A stretch of DNA of 64,000 nucleotides. Origin: Glandiceps talaboti. Taxonomy: Eukaryota; Hemichordata; Enteropneusta; Spengelidae. Numbering within the stretch: position 1 is the first letter of the stretch; each line of letters starts with the position of its first letter. The notes beneath the pieces were generated by a model that searched no databases, was not told where the DNA came from, and was given only the letters and a program-made list of their open reading frames with translations. Both the position numbers and the translations under genes were made by a program. Positions 47,530-59,300 of the stretch are shown here, piece after piece. The stretch covers positions 28,347,949 through 28,411,948 of the forward strand of contig NC_135553.1 in NCBI RefSeq assembly GCF_964340395.1. Direction: 5' to 3'.

Positions 47530-48870
47530 ATCAAGAAAGCTAGAAAATTTAGTGTGACTCAAGATTTCTGTCACCTAATGACAGACTTTTATCAATATTA
47601 AAGTAAATGATCTGTGGCCATGTGTATGTGTGTGTGTGTGTGTGTGTGATTATTATTTTAGTGTACAGCACCACATGCATGTGTGTGTGTTTATTTTGTC
47701 ATCTAAACTACAAGTGTTACTTGTATGCATGCATGGCCACACATATTACACACATATTCATTGTATGGCCACACATATTACACACATATTCATTGTATGG
47801 CCACACATATTACACACATATTCATTGTATGGCCACACACATTACACACAGTCATATTCATTGTATGGCCACACACATTACACACATATTCATTGTATGG
47901 CCACACACATTACACACATATTCATTGTATGGCCACACACATTACACACAGTCATATTCATTGTATGGCCACACACATTACACACAGTCATATTCATTGT
48001 ATGGCCACACATATTCATTTTATAATCAGAAATACACATATTTTTTCATGATACTATGTTTTAACCTTTATGAATACGATTCTTCCCTTGTCATAAATTT
48101 CTACAACTTACTAATAAATAGAAACTTGAGTGCCATATATTTGTACAAATTGTATGAGAATCATTTTGTACAGAAGTTGACTTGGAATCTCACTGTCTGG
48201 AACAGTATTTTGTACATGAATAAAAATGAATCCAGGGGAACCAACAGTACTCATTGATACAAAAGTTTGATTTTGATAATATTTTGAAAAAGATTAGAAA
48301 GCGTATATACATAGCTGAAATCCCAATCTTGCCCCGGTGTAGTTTTATTGTTTTCTTTTATTGTCCAATCAGATGTAACTGTCATTTTTTAAAGTAAAAA
48401 TGTGCTGCACTTCATGTGGTCTCAAGTCTTGCAAACCACAATTTACGTCGTACGTTTAAAGTTTAGAAGCATTTGTAGGTGTAATTCTAATGTCTTTGTT
48501 TTATGATTGAATGATTTCCATGATAGAGGGCTAATCTGTACCTTGAAAGCAATGTAAAGACTTTTTATAATATATGTAAATTTTGAGACTGGCTCTTCCA
48601 TGATAGTATTGTATAAAACTACCATTATTCTTGACTGTTTATGTGTATTCAATACATAATCTTTTTACAAGTATGTACTTTAATGTAAAGATCCCTCTAC
48701 AGTCATGCAGGATCTTTATACCTGCTAGAGGCGGGCGCTCTTTAGATTTACTCAATGATCACAATAGATATATAGACATTTATTGTTCTTCCAGATATCA
48801 TAAAATACAACCTTCTTCATTCAATAAATCTGAAGTTTCTGCTACAAAGCAATGACAAATTCAATAAACT
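47530..48870 (+). other. Probable 3' UTR with candidate poly(A) signals
   Basis: After the stop at 47529 there is no further EGF-gene coding sequence. Candidate AATAAA hexamers lie at 48219-48224, 48833-48838 and 48863-48868. Which one is used cannot be told from the sequence. The stretch carries a (GT)n run (about 47619-47650) and a 32-bp minisatellite. Confidence 0.5.
47732..48019 (+). repeat. 32-bp minisatellite in the 3' UTR
   Basis: Roughly nine units of 32-36 bp built on CATTGTATGGCCACACA and ATTACACACATATT. The longer units carry an extra GTCA (CACAGTCATATTC). The array lacks stops in all three forward frames, which creates overlapping open frames of 108-216 codons; I do not regard these as genes. 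Confidence 0.85.
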
Positions 48871-51750
48871 GCTTATTGTCCCCTGTATTGAAATCAAATT
48901 AATGGCAAAAAATAATCTTGTAGCTGTCACCTAAGAGCTTTTGATGAAGAGTGAATTTCATTCAACAAGAAACCATCAACTGATAAGATTTATTTGAATT
49001 ATAATGTAATGTTATGTTATGTTATGTTAGTTATGTTATTATGTGATGTTATGTTATGTTATGTTATGTTATAAGAAATGATTATGTACAAATACAGTTT
49101 ATTTTATCAGATATTGCTGTTATTATGTGTATCATGTATGCATTATCTTTTGATTCTACAACATGTAGAGATAAAGACAATACTTCCGACACACTGACTT
49201 ATAACAATATAGCCAGGTAGATAAGGACAGTATAGCCAGGTAGATAATTACAAAACCTAAAACAAGTAATTGTAACACAGTGTTACCATTACAGTTATTG
49301 AAGTCTAAAAAGAATGTAAATTAATTTCATGTGTTCACACAAGACACAAGTTTCAGCAATGTTAGATGAAACTGACACTAACATACTTGTGGTCAAACCA
49401 TTCAGTGAAAACCATTCAGTGAGTTGCAACAATCAGGTGAAAAAGGTTGTAAATTGGGACAGTTGTAACAGTGTAGTGAAGAAGGTTGTATAGAAATTTT
49501 GACACAGTTTAAACATAACCAATCAAGTGAATGCTGCTTGCCTAGTCATTTACCAATTGAATATATTTATCACAGATTTGTAAGAATTAGTAGAAGGGTA
49601 ACTTAATTTTTAGTGGTTTTGCTAGACGTTTTAATACACCAGACTGAGTGTAATTTTTGGTAGGTTGCTTTGATAAACTTCTATAGAAATAGCATTTCAA
49701 AATCCGTGTGAAGTCCCACCGTAGACTTTAAACCAAGTTTTAAGTAGATATATCATAAAATCTAACCAAAATTTGGACAATATAATATTGTGCATGATAT
49801 CCTGTAAAACTGTCTGAACATTGCCTTTTCATTTTGCCTAACTTTACTAGCACTTGCATGACTTTAAAACTGTTTTTGTCAGTGCTTCATTGTTACATAC
49901 CACCCTCCTTGTGTGATTTGTCTCCATGACAACATTTGGCACTTTGGCAAAATGAAAACTGTTCTGTTTTACAGTGTAAACATATATGGAAGATGCACTA
50001 GTGTTATATACTATCAAATATATATAAAATATATAAATAACTACTTATTTCGGTCAAAAAAAATCATCTATGCACCTTTAGAGCATGTTATGTATAATTT
50101 GTTGTCTCATTAAAATTCGGATTTGACAGTTCTTAAAACAACCACTCATTATTACTAAGAACACAACAATCAATTTTTGTACAGTCAAGTATAAAATATG
50201 CATTTTAAGAAAAAATGAAACATTTCTGGGGGTTTTTGAAGATCGCCTGATGAATTTTTGTAATAAAATAATTAATGCATACATTATCATATTTTCTATT
50301 GTGTTTAATTTCATAGGAGGGTGTACGTGTGTACCTTGTGTTATAGATATGATGGGTTGGTTTATAGTAAGAATCATTGACAAAAAGTGTGATGGGCATA
50401 TGCTATGCTATTGCCTCACTGAAAAATCTGGGTGGGTGGGGGGGCATTGTCACATTCAAAATCTATGTACATGGTGGGTATACACTGCGAAAAGGGGTCT
50501 ATTGTTTAGCACAACTGAACTGATAAAGTTCAGTAGTGCTATAGACATGGTGCAGTGTGTACGATAGTGTGTGTGTGTGTGTGTGGATGACTTAAACTCA
50601 AATAATAAACAAATGATGTATAATATACAATAAAATGAGATAAAATGAATTAATACTTAGTCTGGGTTCTTTTTTGACAGATCAAGAATGTGTGACTTGA
50701 TGAGTTACATGGATTAAACGTATGTACAAATAATGAGGTATGTGCACAACTGGTTAGTTATTTATAGAACACCGACATTTAGTATTTTATTTGCCACAAA
50801 CTCAAAATCATATCAACATAACAAGAGAGAAAGTAAAAAAGACAGTGGAATAAATATTACACATAAACTGATGGATGAATACAGAGTTTATGGCTGGACC
50901 ACAAATATAGTTTGAAACAAACTAGTCAAGTTTGTGGCCCATACTACAATTGATTAAACAAAATAATCAAAGCAAAAACAAAAACAAATTTGAAATTAAA
51001 ACAAAAACAAACAAACAAAACAAAACACGTTCTCATCAACAACAAAAAAATATAACAACTGGCATTAAATGCAATGTAAGGTAGAAAAAGCTGAATTAAT
51101 TTTGTAACAAATACTGTTTTAACTGAGATTTAAAAGTAGACTTGGATTGTATTTTTTTCAATTCTTCAGGTCATTCCACAGTTGATGATGGCATGGCACG
51201 CTCTTCAACAACACTGTCACCTGTACACAAATATATAAATGTAGGAAAGGGTTGAAGCTTCCCAGGCCAAACAATTCACTCTTGACATTTCCTCACACCA
51301 ATTCCTCTCGTGTGGGCCAAGATTTTGGTCATTCGTGGCCATGAGCCAAATATCTAGCGTATTTCATAAATTTTGCCACGAGTGAATTTTTCCTTTTGTG
51401 TGCGCTGAGCGTGATCTGATGTCCCCTGACAAAACTTCCATTATACGTCGAATCGACTAAGTCTTTATATTTACAAGGCACTCATGATTAGGCATAATGG
51501 CCAATAATTGCCACTGGTGGCGTGTTAACATGTTAACATGTAATCACAAATTTGTATCTTCTCCACTAAGTTATGTAACCAATGTATTGTTATTGTCTAT
51601 TTATCTATGTGTATTGTACTGATATCTGGAATTATAGATAAGGTTACAATAAAGTTTATTATTATTATTTTTATTTTTGACTTGTTAGCTCATGGGTCAG
51701 TTGACCTGATGCAATAAACCTATATATATGTATTTAGGTATTTCATTTTC
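48871..51750. other. Intergenic AT-rich DNA with small repeats
   Basis: Contains a (TTATG)n run at about 49003-49072, a family D head with intact hairpin at 50507-50541 followed by (GT)n, an A/C-rich tract at about 50965-51030, and AATAAAGTTTATTATTATTA at about 51647-51670, which looks like a retroposon tail. No supported gene on either strand. Confidence 0.5.
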
Positions 51751-51754
51751 TCCT

Positions 51755-52203
51755 TCAGGAAATTTCAAAAACAGCACCAATGCCATTGTAGCACAACTGT
51801 ACATTTTTTGGAAATGTTTATCCACATGCAGATCCATGCTATGTTCATTTGCTGTAAGACTATCCAACCCTGTTTTTTTTTTCCAATACATGCGATCATT
51901 TGGCTGTTGCTATTGGCATGGTCTTGTTGCTAGGCAAATTTACATACACTTTTTGGAATGTTTATTCACTTGTCTATTAAGCCCGGTTATCTTTCCAATA
52001 TATGCGATAATATGGCTGTTGGTATGGGCATAGTCTTGTTGCTAAGCATATTTGCATACACGTTTTGAATGTTTGTTCACTCATCTAAGAATCCCTGTTA
52101 TCTTTGTGAAATACACCATCTTTTTCATGGTTGATTGGGATATTTGCATACATTTTTTGAACGTTTACTCACGTACCAGATGATGTTATTTTAGCAGAGT
52201 ATA
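51755..52203 (-). repeat. Family A copy, reverse, left of a LINE insertion
   Basis: Reverse-complement A modules (ATTTGGCTGTTGCTATTGGC; GGTCTTGTTGCTAGGC), interrupted at TATAC by the LINE at 52204 and resumed at 53429. Confidence 0.8.
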
Positions 52204-53428
52204 CAATTCCAGTCCGCTTATAGAAAATACCACAGCACCGAAACAGCGTTACTCAAAGTCCATGATGATATCTGCACTTCACTTGATGCCGGCAAGAGTG
52301 TTCTGCTTGTCCTCCTCGATCTATCGGCGGCCTTTGACACTATCGACCATGATATCTTACTATCACGATTATCTGACATCGGCATCAAAGATACCCCCCT
52401 GAACTGGTTTGCATCATACCTCTCCAATCGTCAGCAATCTGTTCTAGTTAAGGATACTGTCTCTACCCCAACTCTTCTTCAATCAGGTGTTCCACAGGGA
52501 TCGGTACTTGGTCCTCTACTCTTTTGCATTTACAACTCCCCACTTGGTCAGTTAATTCGGCAGCATAATCTTAACTTCCACCTATACGCAGATGACAGTC
52601 AACTCTACAATGCTCTTACTCCATCAGACATCTCTCTATCGATTAGAAACATGGAAGCTGCTGCTAATGACATCAAGACGTGGATGACCTCAAAGTCCAA
52701 CTATTGATAACATCCATATTGGCGAAAGTACAATTCAACCAGCCGAAACAGCTCGTAATATTGGTGTAACTTTCGATTCTCATCACACGTTAAAAAAGCA
52801 CATATCCACAACATGTCAATCAATCTGCCATTATCTCAGGAAAATTGGCTATATCCGTCCCTACCTCTCCAAATCTACTTGTCAGAAACTCGTCCAGGCA
52901 TTAATATCAAGCAAACTTGACAATGGTAATGCCCTACTCTATGGCTTACCCAACGATCATATCAAACCACTCCAACATGTTCAAAACGCTGCAGCAAAAA
53001 TCATCATGCGAGCCAGGAAATATGATCATGTAACACCACTCCTAAAGGAACTACACTGACTACCAGTTCAGGACAGAATAAAGTTCAAACTTTTGCTCAT
53101 GACATACAAGTCCCTCAATGGACTCGCTCCAAGATACTTATCAGACCTTCTTCACTGGAAAACAGCTACGAGAACACTGCGATCAACAAATAAACATCTC
53201 CTATATGTACCTAAGTACAAGCTGGAATCTTATGGAGGAAGATCGTTTTCTTCTGCTGCGCCTCGTCTGTGGAATGAATTACCAATTGAAATTCGCGAAC
53301 AAGTTACAATTTAAAAAACACTTAAAGACTTACCTGTTTTCTAAAACATTTTGACTGTACAGCGCCTTTGAACTCTTGTCATAGTGGAATTGGCGCTATA
53401 TAAATTGCATCGATTGATTGATTGATAC
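52204..53428 (+). pseudogene. CR1/L2-like LINE, 5'-truncated, deleted and frameshifted
   Basis: 52205-52707 translates to an RT palm: YRKYHSTETALLKVHDDI, LLDLSAAFDTIDH, WFASYLSNRQQSV, GVPQGSVLGPLLF (from 52486) and YADDSQLY (YADD at 52585-52596). It ends at a stop after KSNY where an internal deletion occurs. The C-terminal part resumes as NIGVTFDSHHTLKKHI, KLVQALISSKLDNGNAL and PLQHVQNAAAKIIMRA, with an in-frame stop, then GRSFSSAAPRLWNELP. The 3' end is CTGTACAGCGCCTTTGAAC and a GATTGATTGATTG tail. A possible ATAC duplication flanks it. It is not functional. Confidence 0.88.
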
Positions 53429-53800
53429 TGGCATTTGGTTGTTGCGTATGCATCGTCATGGTTGCTAGGGCCAATTGTTTGGCAACATTTTAAACAAAAT
53501 CTGCAGAATAACACTTCTAGAAACATCTCACCAAATTTCAGTCTCATTGAAGCACTTTTTGAGATATAAGTTTTTGACCCAATTCCACATTTTCACACCT
53601 AATTTGCATATCACACATGAGATCATTATATGCTTAATATTTCCTCATCTATACACCCCCAGATGCATCCCCATTAAATTTCAGCCCAATCTGCGAATTA
53701 GTTTTGGAATTAAAGATTTTTGACCAAAAAGACTTTTAGCCTTAATTTGCATATCACTGATGGGATCATCATGTCGTTAACACTTCTTAATCTAATCAAT
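53429..53800 (-). repeat. Family A head, reverse, right of the LINE
   Basis: GGCATTTGGTTGTTGC, GGTTGCTAGGGCCAATTG, AAACATCTCACCAAATTTCA and TAATTTGCATATCACACATG reproduce the A head in reverse. Confidence 0.8.
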
Positions 53801-53985
53801 ATTCATTGTTGTTGTGATACGATCCAATATGGCCACCTAGCAGCCATTTTGTTTGTGAATTTTCCATGTCCAAAGCCATAACTCAGACATGCTTGAACAG
53901 ATCTCATTCAAAGTTGGTATTAGCACAGTGTTCTATGACATACATGTGCATATCCATTTTCGTCATGATACGATCCGATCCACGT
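53801..53985 (+). repeat. Family B fragment (one module)
   Basis: One ~151-bp module (GATACGATCCAATATGGCCA; AACAGATCTCATTCAAAGTT) without either end. Confidence 0.8.
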
Positions 53986-54033
53986 ACATTTATGTTAGCT
54001 TTCGAAGCTTGGAAATATTACCTCACAGGGTTA

Positions 54034-54375
54034 TCCTCACCCCCAGAGGTCTCTCATGCGTTCAACCAACAATCAGATGCACCAACAACCCTTTTATTGT
54101 CATAATGGTATTAAACTCTTCTTAAATATTTTCACCCAATTCTAAATTGAGATGATATTCTCTTTTCAAGATGTGTATCTCAAGCAAAAACTCCAGATCT
54201 GCCAGGGGAAAACCCCAAGGACTCCCTCACCCCCAGAGGTCACTCATGCATTCAACCAACAGTCAGTTGCACCAACAACCTTTTTACTGTCATAATGGTA
54301 TTAAACTTTTCTTAAATATTTTCACCCAATTTTAGTTTGAGATGATATTGTCTTTTCAAGATGTGAAATGTTTGC
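54034..54375. repeat. Tandem duplication, ~200-bp period
   Basis: CTCACCCCCAGAGGTC...CATGC(G/A)TTCAACCAAC...TTATTGTCATAATGG...AAATATTTTCACCC occurs from 54036 and again from 54236. No coding capacity recognised. Confidence 0.85.
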
Positions 54376-54464
54376 CTTAATCTTCAAATTTCCCCTACCA
54401 ATGATACTACCATTAGATGTGCTGACCTTTACTACATGTATATAATGATGCCATTTAACTTTTT

Positions 54465-55155
54465 AGTCCTCGCCGGATGAAGTCCGGACGGGGACTTATG
54501 GATTGGGTTCCGTCTGTCCGTCCGTCCGTCCGTCCGTCCACAGCCGTTTCTTGGAGATGCCTGAACCGATTTTTTTCAAACTTGGTACAGGGGCAACATA
54601 CTATAGCATACATATGCACGTCAATTTGTTTTATGATACAATCCAATATGGTCGCCTAGCAGCCATTTTGTTTGCGAATTTTCCCTGTCCAAAGCCATAA
54701 CTCAGACATGCATGAACAGATCTCATTCAAAGTTGCTATTAGGACAGTGTTATATGACATACATGTGCATATTCATTGTTGTCGTGATACGATCCAATAT
54801 GGCTGCCTGGCAGCCATTTTGTTTGCGAATTTTTCATGTCCAAAGCCATAACTCAGACATGCTTGAACAGATCTCATTCAAAGTTGGTATTAGCACAGTA
54901 TTCTGTGACATACATGTGCATATCCTTTTTCGTTGTGATACAATCCGATATGGCTGCCTGGCAGCCATTTTTTTGGCGCAGTTTTCATGTCCAAATTTAG
55001 CCATAACTCAGACATGCTTGAACAGAGTAGTGATATCAAAAACAACCATATGAGGCCAAACAACATTTATAACCAGGTTTGAAAATGACAACATAAACTG
55101 CCAGTTCCGTAAAACCCAATCATAGCGGGGACTATGTCATTTTCAATGACTTGTT
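54465..55155 (+). repeat. Family B element
   Basis: Hairpin start AGTCCTCGCCGGATGAAGTC...GGACGGGGACTT, TCCG run, three modules and terminal TTTTCAATGACTTGTT. Confidence 0.88.
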
Positions 55156-55450
55156 AAGAATATATTTCAACCCTTAGAGTAAGTTATAAAGAATAGTTTC
55201 TGATACTTGCTGTCTTGTAAAGCATGGATTAAGTTATTGCTTGAAAGGGTCTGAATAGCCTTTGGCGTATAAGAGTAAAAATCCTCCAGGGCTTCTAGAG
55301 GGAGGCCTCTCAGACCCCCACATGTTGGTGTTGTCTTGTAAAGCTTGGAAATTATTGTCTGAAAGTGTCTGAATAGTCTCAAAATTGACTTTTCAGAGTA
55401 ACAAACCTCCAGGGCTTCTAGGGGGAAACCCCCTAGGACCCCAACAAGAA
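55156..55450. repeat. Tandem duplication, ~130-bp period, with hairpin
   Basis: TGTCTTGTAAAGC(A/T)TGGA and CTCCAGGGCTTCTAG occur twice. AGGGGGAAACCCCCT near 55418-55434 is a perfect small hairpin. Open on the minus strand over a short stretch, without a motif. Confidence 0.75.
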
Positions 55451-55914
55451 ATGTACATATTCCCTTCTCAAGCTTTCCCCCTACCTTTCATTGTCAAGAT
55501 GCTGTTAAACTCCTTTTGGAATATATTTGCCCTGTGTAGTCAATAATTATAATTATGATAGTGCTATTCCGGGATCTTATAAAATACATTGTATTTGCGA
55601 GACATTCAAGTAGTCCACACTGAGTCACAGTTAAAAAATACATGTCATGTGATTATAATATATGGAAGGGAGGATTCTCCTTCATTACTCTGTATTTTTT
55701 GGGTGACCCCCTGCAAAAAATAAAAACAAGTTATGTAGCCCCCCCCCCCCCTCGATTTTTTGCGTTCCTCTCAGGACCCTCCCCAAAAAGGCAAACAAAA
55801 AACACACACTTAAAGTGCTGTAGTAAGTAACATCCCATTCAAAACAATACAACTTTGATTCATTGAATTGCTTACTGAAGGGGTCAATATCAAATATACA
55901 TTATGAAAAGGATG
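55451..55914. other. Intergenic sequence with poly-C tract
   Basis: Unassigned; a C-run lies at about 55740-55752. Confidence 0.5.
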
Positions 55915-56290
55915 GGTGTGAATGATTTCCTTCCGTGAGGAAGGGTATTGGGGTGAAAAGTCTGTGTATGTGTCTGTGTGTCTGTGTGTGTGTGTCTGTA
56001 TCACCATTTTCTAAAAAACGGCTGGCTTAATTCAAACGAAATTGGTAAACGTGTTCCGTAGGGTAATAGCAAGAATTGATTAGGTTTTGGTAAACATCCC
56101 ATGAATATTTATGAGAATTTACATAATTGATGGTTTTCGGTAATTAGGCTATATCTCAAGAATGCACGCATCAGATTCATTATAACTTGGTACATAAATT
56201 TGTGAGACCTAAACACATCTGTCCTGAAAATATTATCAAGTTAACTTTTAGTTTTAATAAGTTATTGGTGTATTTTCGGTAATTAGACAC
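55915..56290 (+). repeat. Family C head with hairpin and TCTG/TG run
   Basis: TTTCCTTCCGTGAGGAAGGG (hairpin), TGTGTCTGTGTGTCTGTG, ACCATTTTCTAAAAAACGGC, then the C module (GGTAATTAGGCTATATCTCA). Confidence 0.8.
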
Positions 56291-56388
56291 CATGACCAAA
56301 CAAAAGAAATTTGTTGTTTCTGGTCAGTTTGCATTGATTTGTTAAAAGTGAAAGTCTTCCATGACAGAAGTCGTTCAATGTAATGGTT

Positions 56389-59300
56389 GTGTCTGCATTT
56401 GTATTTGTATGGTACTAATGGCGAAAGCTGTGACTGCATTTGTATGGTACTATTGGGGAAAACTGTGTCTGTATATTAGTATGTATGGTACCACTGGGGA
56501 AAGCTGTATGTGGCTGCCTTTGTATGGTACTACTGGGATAGTAAGCTGTGTCTGCATTTGTGTGGTTCTATTGGGGAAAGCTGTGTCTGTATTTGTATTT
56601 GTATGGTACTATTAGGGAAAGCTCTGTCTGTATTTGTATGGTACTATTAGGGAAAGCTGTGTCTGTATTTGTATGATACTATTAGGGAAAGCTGTGTCTG
56701 TATTTGTATGGTATTATTAGGGAAAGCTGTGTCTGTATTTGTATGGTACTATTAGGGAAAGCTTTGTCTGTATTTGTATGGTATTATTAGGGAAAGCTGT
56801 GTCTGTATTTGTATGGTACTATTAGGGAAAGCTGTGTCTGTATTTGTATGGTACTATTAGGGAAAGCTGTGTCTACATGTATTTGTATGGTACTATTAGG
56901 GAAAGCTGTGTCTGTATTTGTATGGTACTATTAGGGAAAGCTGTGTCTACATGTATTTGTATGGTATTATTAGGGAAAGCTGTGTCTGTATTTGTATGGT
57001 ACTATTAGGGAAAGCTGTGTCTACATGTATTTGTATGGTACTATTAGGGAAAGCTGTGTCTGTATTTGTATGGTACTATTAGGGAAAGCTGTGTCTACAT
57101 GTATTTGTATGGTACTATTGGGGAAAGCTGTGTCTGTATTTGTATGGTACTATTAGGGAAAGCTGTGTCTGTATTTGTGTGGTACTATTAGGGAAAGCTG
57201 TGTCTGTATTTGTATGGTACTATTAGGGATAGCTGTGTCTGTATTTGTGTGGTACTATTAGGGAAAGCTGTGTCTGTATTTGTATGGTACTATTAGGGAA
57301 AGCTGTGTCTGTATTTGTATGGTACTATTAGGGAAAGCTGTGTCTGTATTTGTATGGTACTATTGGGGATAGCTGTGTCTGTATTTGTATGGTACTATTA
57401 GGGAATGCTGTGTCTACATGTATTTGTATGGTACTATTGGGGAAAGCTGTGTCTGTATTTTGTATGGTACTATTAGGGAAAGCTGTGTCTGTATTTGTGT
57501 GGTACTATTGGGGATAGCTGTGTCTGTATTTGTATGGTACTATTAGGGAAAGCTGTGTCTACATGTATTTGTATGGTACTATTGGGGAAAGCTGTGTCTG
57601 TATTTTGTATGGTACTATTAGGGAAAGCTGTGTCTGTATTTGTATGGTACTATTAGGGAAAGCTGTGTCTGTATTTGTATGGCCATGGTACTATTGGTTG
57701 AAGCTGTGTCTGTATTTGTATGGTACTATTAGGGAAAGCTGTGTCTGTATTTGTATGGTACTATTAGGGAAAGCTGTGTCTGTATTTGTATGGTACTATT
57801 AGGGAAAGCTGTGTCTGTATTTGTATGATACTATTGGGAAAAGCTGTGTCTGTATTTGTATGGTACTATTAGGGAAAGCTGTGTCTGTATTTGTATGGTA
57901 CTATTGGGGAAAGCTGTGTCTGTATTTGTGTGGTACTATTGGGGAAAGCTGTGTCTGTATTTGTATGGTACTATTGGGGATAGCTGTGTCTGTATTTGTG
58001 TGGTACTATTAGGGAAAGCTATGTCTGTATTTGTGTGGTTCTATTGGGGAAAGCTGTGTCTGTATTTGTGTGGTTCTATTGGGGAAAGCTGTGTCTGTAT
58101 TTGTATGGTACTATTAGGGATAGCTGTATCTGTATTTGTGTGGTACTATTAGGGAAAGCTGTGTCTGTATTTGTATGGTACTATTAGGGAAAGCTGTGTC
58201 TGTATTTGTATGGTATTATTAGGGATAGCTGTATCTGTATTTGTGTGGTACTATTAGGGAAAGCTGTGTCTGTATTTGTATGGTACTATTAGGGAAAGCT
58301 GTGTCTGTATTTGTATGGTACTATTAGGGAAAGCTGTGTCTGTATTTGTATGGTACTATTAGGGAAAGCTGTGTCTGTATTTGTATGGTACTATTAGGGA
58401 AAGCTGTGTCTGTATTTGTATGGTACTATTGGGGAAAGCTGTGTCTGTATTTGTATGGTACTATTAGGGAAAGCTGTGTCTGTATTTGTATGGTACTATT
58501 AGGGAAAGCTATGTCTGTATTTGTGTGGTACTATTGGGGAAAGCTGTGTCTGTATTTGTATGGTACTATTAGGGAAAGCTGTGTCTGTATTTGTATGGTA
58601 CTATTAGGGAAAGCTGTGTCTGTATTTGTGTGGTACTATTAGGGAAAGCTGTGTCTGTATTTGTATGGTACTATTGGGGAAAGCTGTGTCTGTATTTGTG
58701 TGGTACTATTAGGGATAGCTGTGTCTGTATTTGTATGGTACTATTAGGGAAAGCTGTGTCTGTATTTGTGTGGTACTATTAGGTAAAGCTGTGTCTGTAT
58801 TTGTATGGTACTATTAGGGATAGCTGTGTCTGTATTTGTATGGTACTATTAGGGAAAGCTGTGTCTGTATTTGTATGGTACTATTAGGGAAAGCTGTGTC
58901 TGTTTTTGTATGGTACTATTAGGGATAGCTGTGTCTACATGTGTTTGTATGGTACTATTGGGGATAGCTATGTCTGTATTTGTATGGTACTATTAGGGAA
59001 AGCTGTGTCTGTATTTGTATGGTACTATAATAGGGATAGCTGTGTCTGTATTTGTATGGTACTATTAGGGAAAGCTGTGTCTGTATTTGTATGGTACGTA
59101 CTATTAGGGAAAGCTGTGTCTGTATTTGTATGGTACTATTAGGGAAAGCTGTGTCTGTTTTTGTATGGTACTATTAGGGATAGCTGTGTCTACATGTGTT
59201 TGTATGGTACTATTGGGGATAGCTATGTCTGTATTTGTATGGTACTATTAGGGAAAGCTGTGTCTGTATTTGTATGGTACTATAATAGGGATAGCTGTGT

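Noticed and set aside
47607-48257. Overlapping open frames of 216, 131 and 108 codons after the EGF gene stop
   Set aside because: All three forward frames are open because the 32-bp 3' UTR repeat lacks stops; the peptides are the same repeat in three frames.
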